NCBI GenBank assembly: GCA_947624695.1
Contig: CANQLN010000018.1
Location: 1-13,694, forward strand
DNA: 13,694 bases
Reading direction: 5' to 3'
From: an uncultured Bacilli bacterium
GTDB lineage: Bacteria > Bacillota_I > Bacilli_A > RF39 > UBA660
The notes below the pieces were generated by a model. That model saw only the letters and a list, made by a program, of their open reading frames with translations. It had not been told where the DNA came from and did not search any database. The position numbers and the translations under genes were made by a program. Below, in pieces: positions 13,597 to 13,694 of the stretch. The stretch's first letter is position 1, and every line of letters begins with the position of its first letter.

Positions 13597-13605
13597 GCTT
13601 GTCAA
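13577..13605 (-). promoter_or_regulatory. Sigma-A type promoter of the GntR/ABC operon
   Basis: TTGACA (13605-13600, perfect -35), a 17-bp spacer and TATAGT (13582-13577, 5/6) on the minus strand. The start would fall near 13570, giving a 12-nt leader. It is the strongest promoter in the window and the one with the clearest operator overlap, as expected for a repressed operon. Confidence 0.85.
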
Positions 13606-13694
13606 TATATAATGTTTTTTAAGTTTCCGTATTTTTAAAATTTTAAATATATTTTTGATGATTTATGATTTACATGTCTAATAATATCCTATTT
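13606..13694. other. AT-rich upstream region without a recognised gene
   Basis: These 89 bases upstream of the GntR promoter hold T runs and A/T tracts. I see no ribosome site with an open frame, no GC-bearing hairpin and no tRNA-like structure. An A-tract upstream element for the promoter is possible. Confidence 0.4.

Noticed and set aside
13612..13672. A/T-rich inverted tracts upstream of the GntR promoter as a terminator
   Set aside because: Pairing is A-T only with no stable core; in DNA this AT-rich such matches arise by chance.

Overview
The window is very AT-rich (roughly 30% GC or less by eye). All 16 genes I support lie on the minus strand, so biological order runs from high to low coordinates. 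UGG encodes Trp and TAA, TAG and TGA are all used as stops, so the code is standard. Shine-Dalgarno sequences are strong (AAGGAG, GGAGG, AGGTG). Gene families are typical of Bacillota: XRE regulators, a short GntR with an ABC pair, a lipoprotein with a Gram-positive style lipobox. My inference is a low-GC Bacillota, probably a gut-type lineage with a reduced genome near Bacilli (RF39) or small-genome Clostridia; the exact lineage cannot be read from this window.

Layout in transcription order. (1) 13558-11698: a GntR/YtrA-type repressor, an ABC ATPase and an ABC-2 permease, behind a near-consensus promoter covered by three 10-bp tandem repeats. (2) 11650-8344: a MacB/LolD-type ATPase and a large 878-aa FtsX-type permease with two repeated halves, ending in a terminator. 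(3) 8291-6437: an OmpR-type response regulator and its histidine kinase, overlapping by 14 nt. (4) 6405-4218: an unknown single-pass protein, a zinc-type cation diffusion facilitator with a natural six-His tail, and a membrane-anchored protein ending in a cyclophilin-like domain. (5) 4169-3468: a membrane-anchored XRE regulator with an extracytoplasmic domain, followed by a terminator. (6) 3380-2007: two extracytoplasmic thioredoxin-fold proteins (CTVC with two membrane segments; CPWC lipoprotein), followed by a terminator. (7) 1926-626: a Cof-type HAD phosphatase and a YcxB-like membrane protein. (8) 570-1 (cut by the window edge): a membrane-anchored thioredoxin-like paralogue of the CPWC lipoprotein in which CPWC has become NADC.

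Taken together this is a cell-envelope region: two ABC transporters, a two-component system and a membrane-bound regulator probably deal with envelope stress or peptide export, a CDF pump exports divalent metal, and the thioredoxin-fold proteins probably do disulfide chemistry outside the membrane. These functional links are inferred from families and neighbourhood.

The most distinctive points are the pair of thioredoxin-like paralogues, one of which has lost its nucleophilic cysteine; a uniform promoter style (TGn-TATAAT, little or no -35, predicted leaders of only about 10-20 nt) used across the window; terminators abutting or overlapping the next promoter; and the tandem-repeat operator of the GntR operon. 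I saw no RNA genes, CRISPR arrays, insertion sequences, att sites or origins. No stretch longer than 300 bases lacks a gene.
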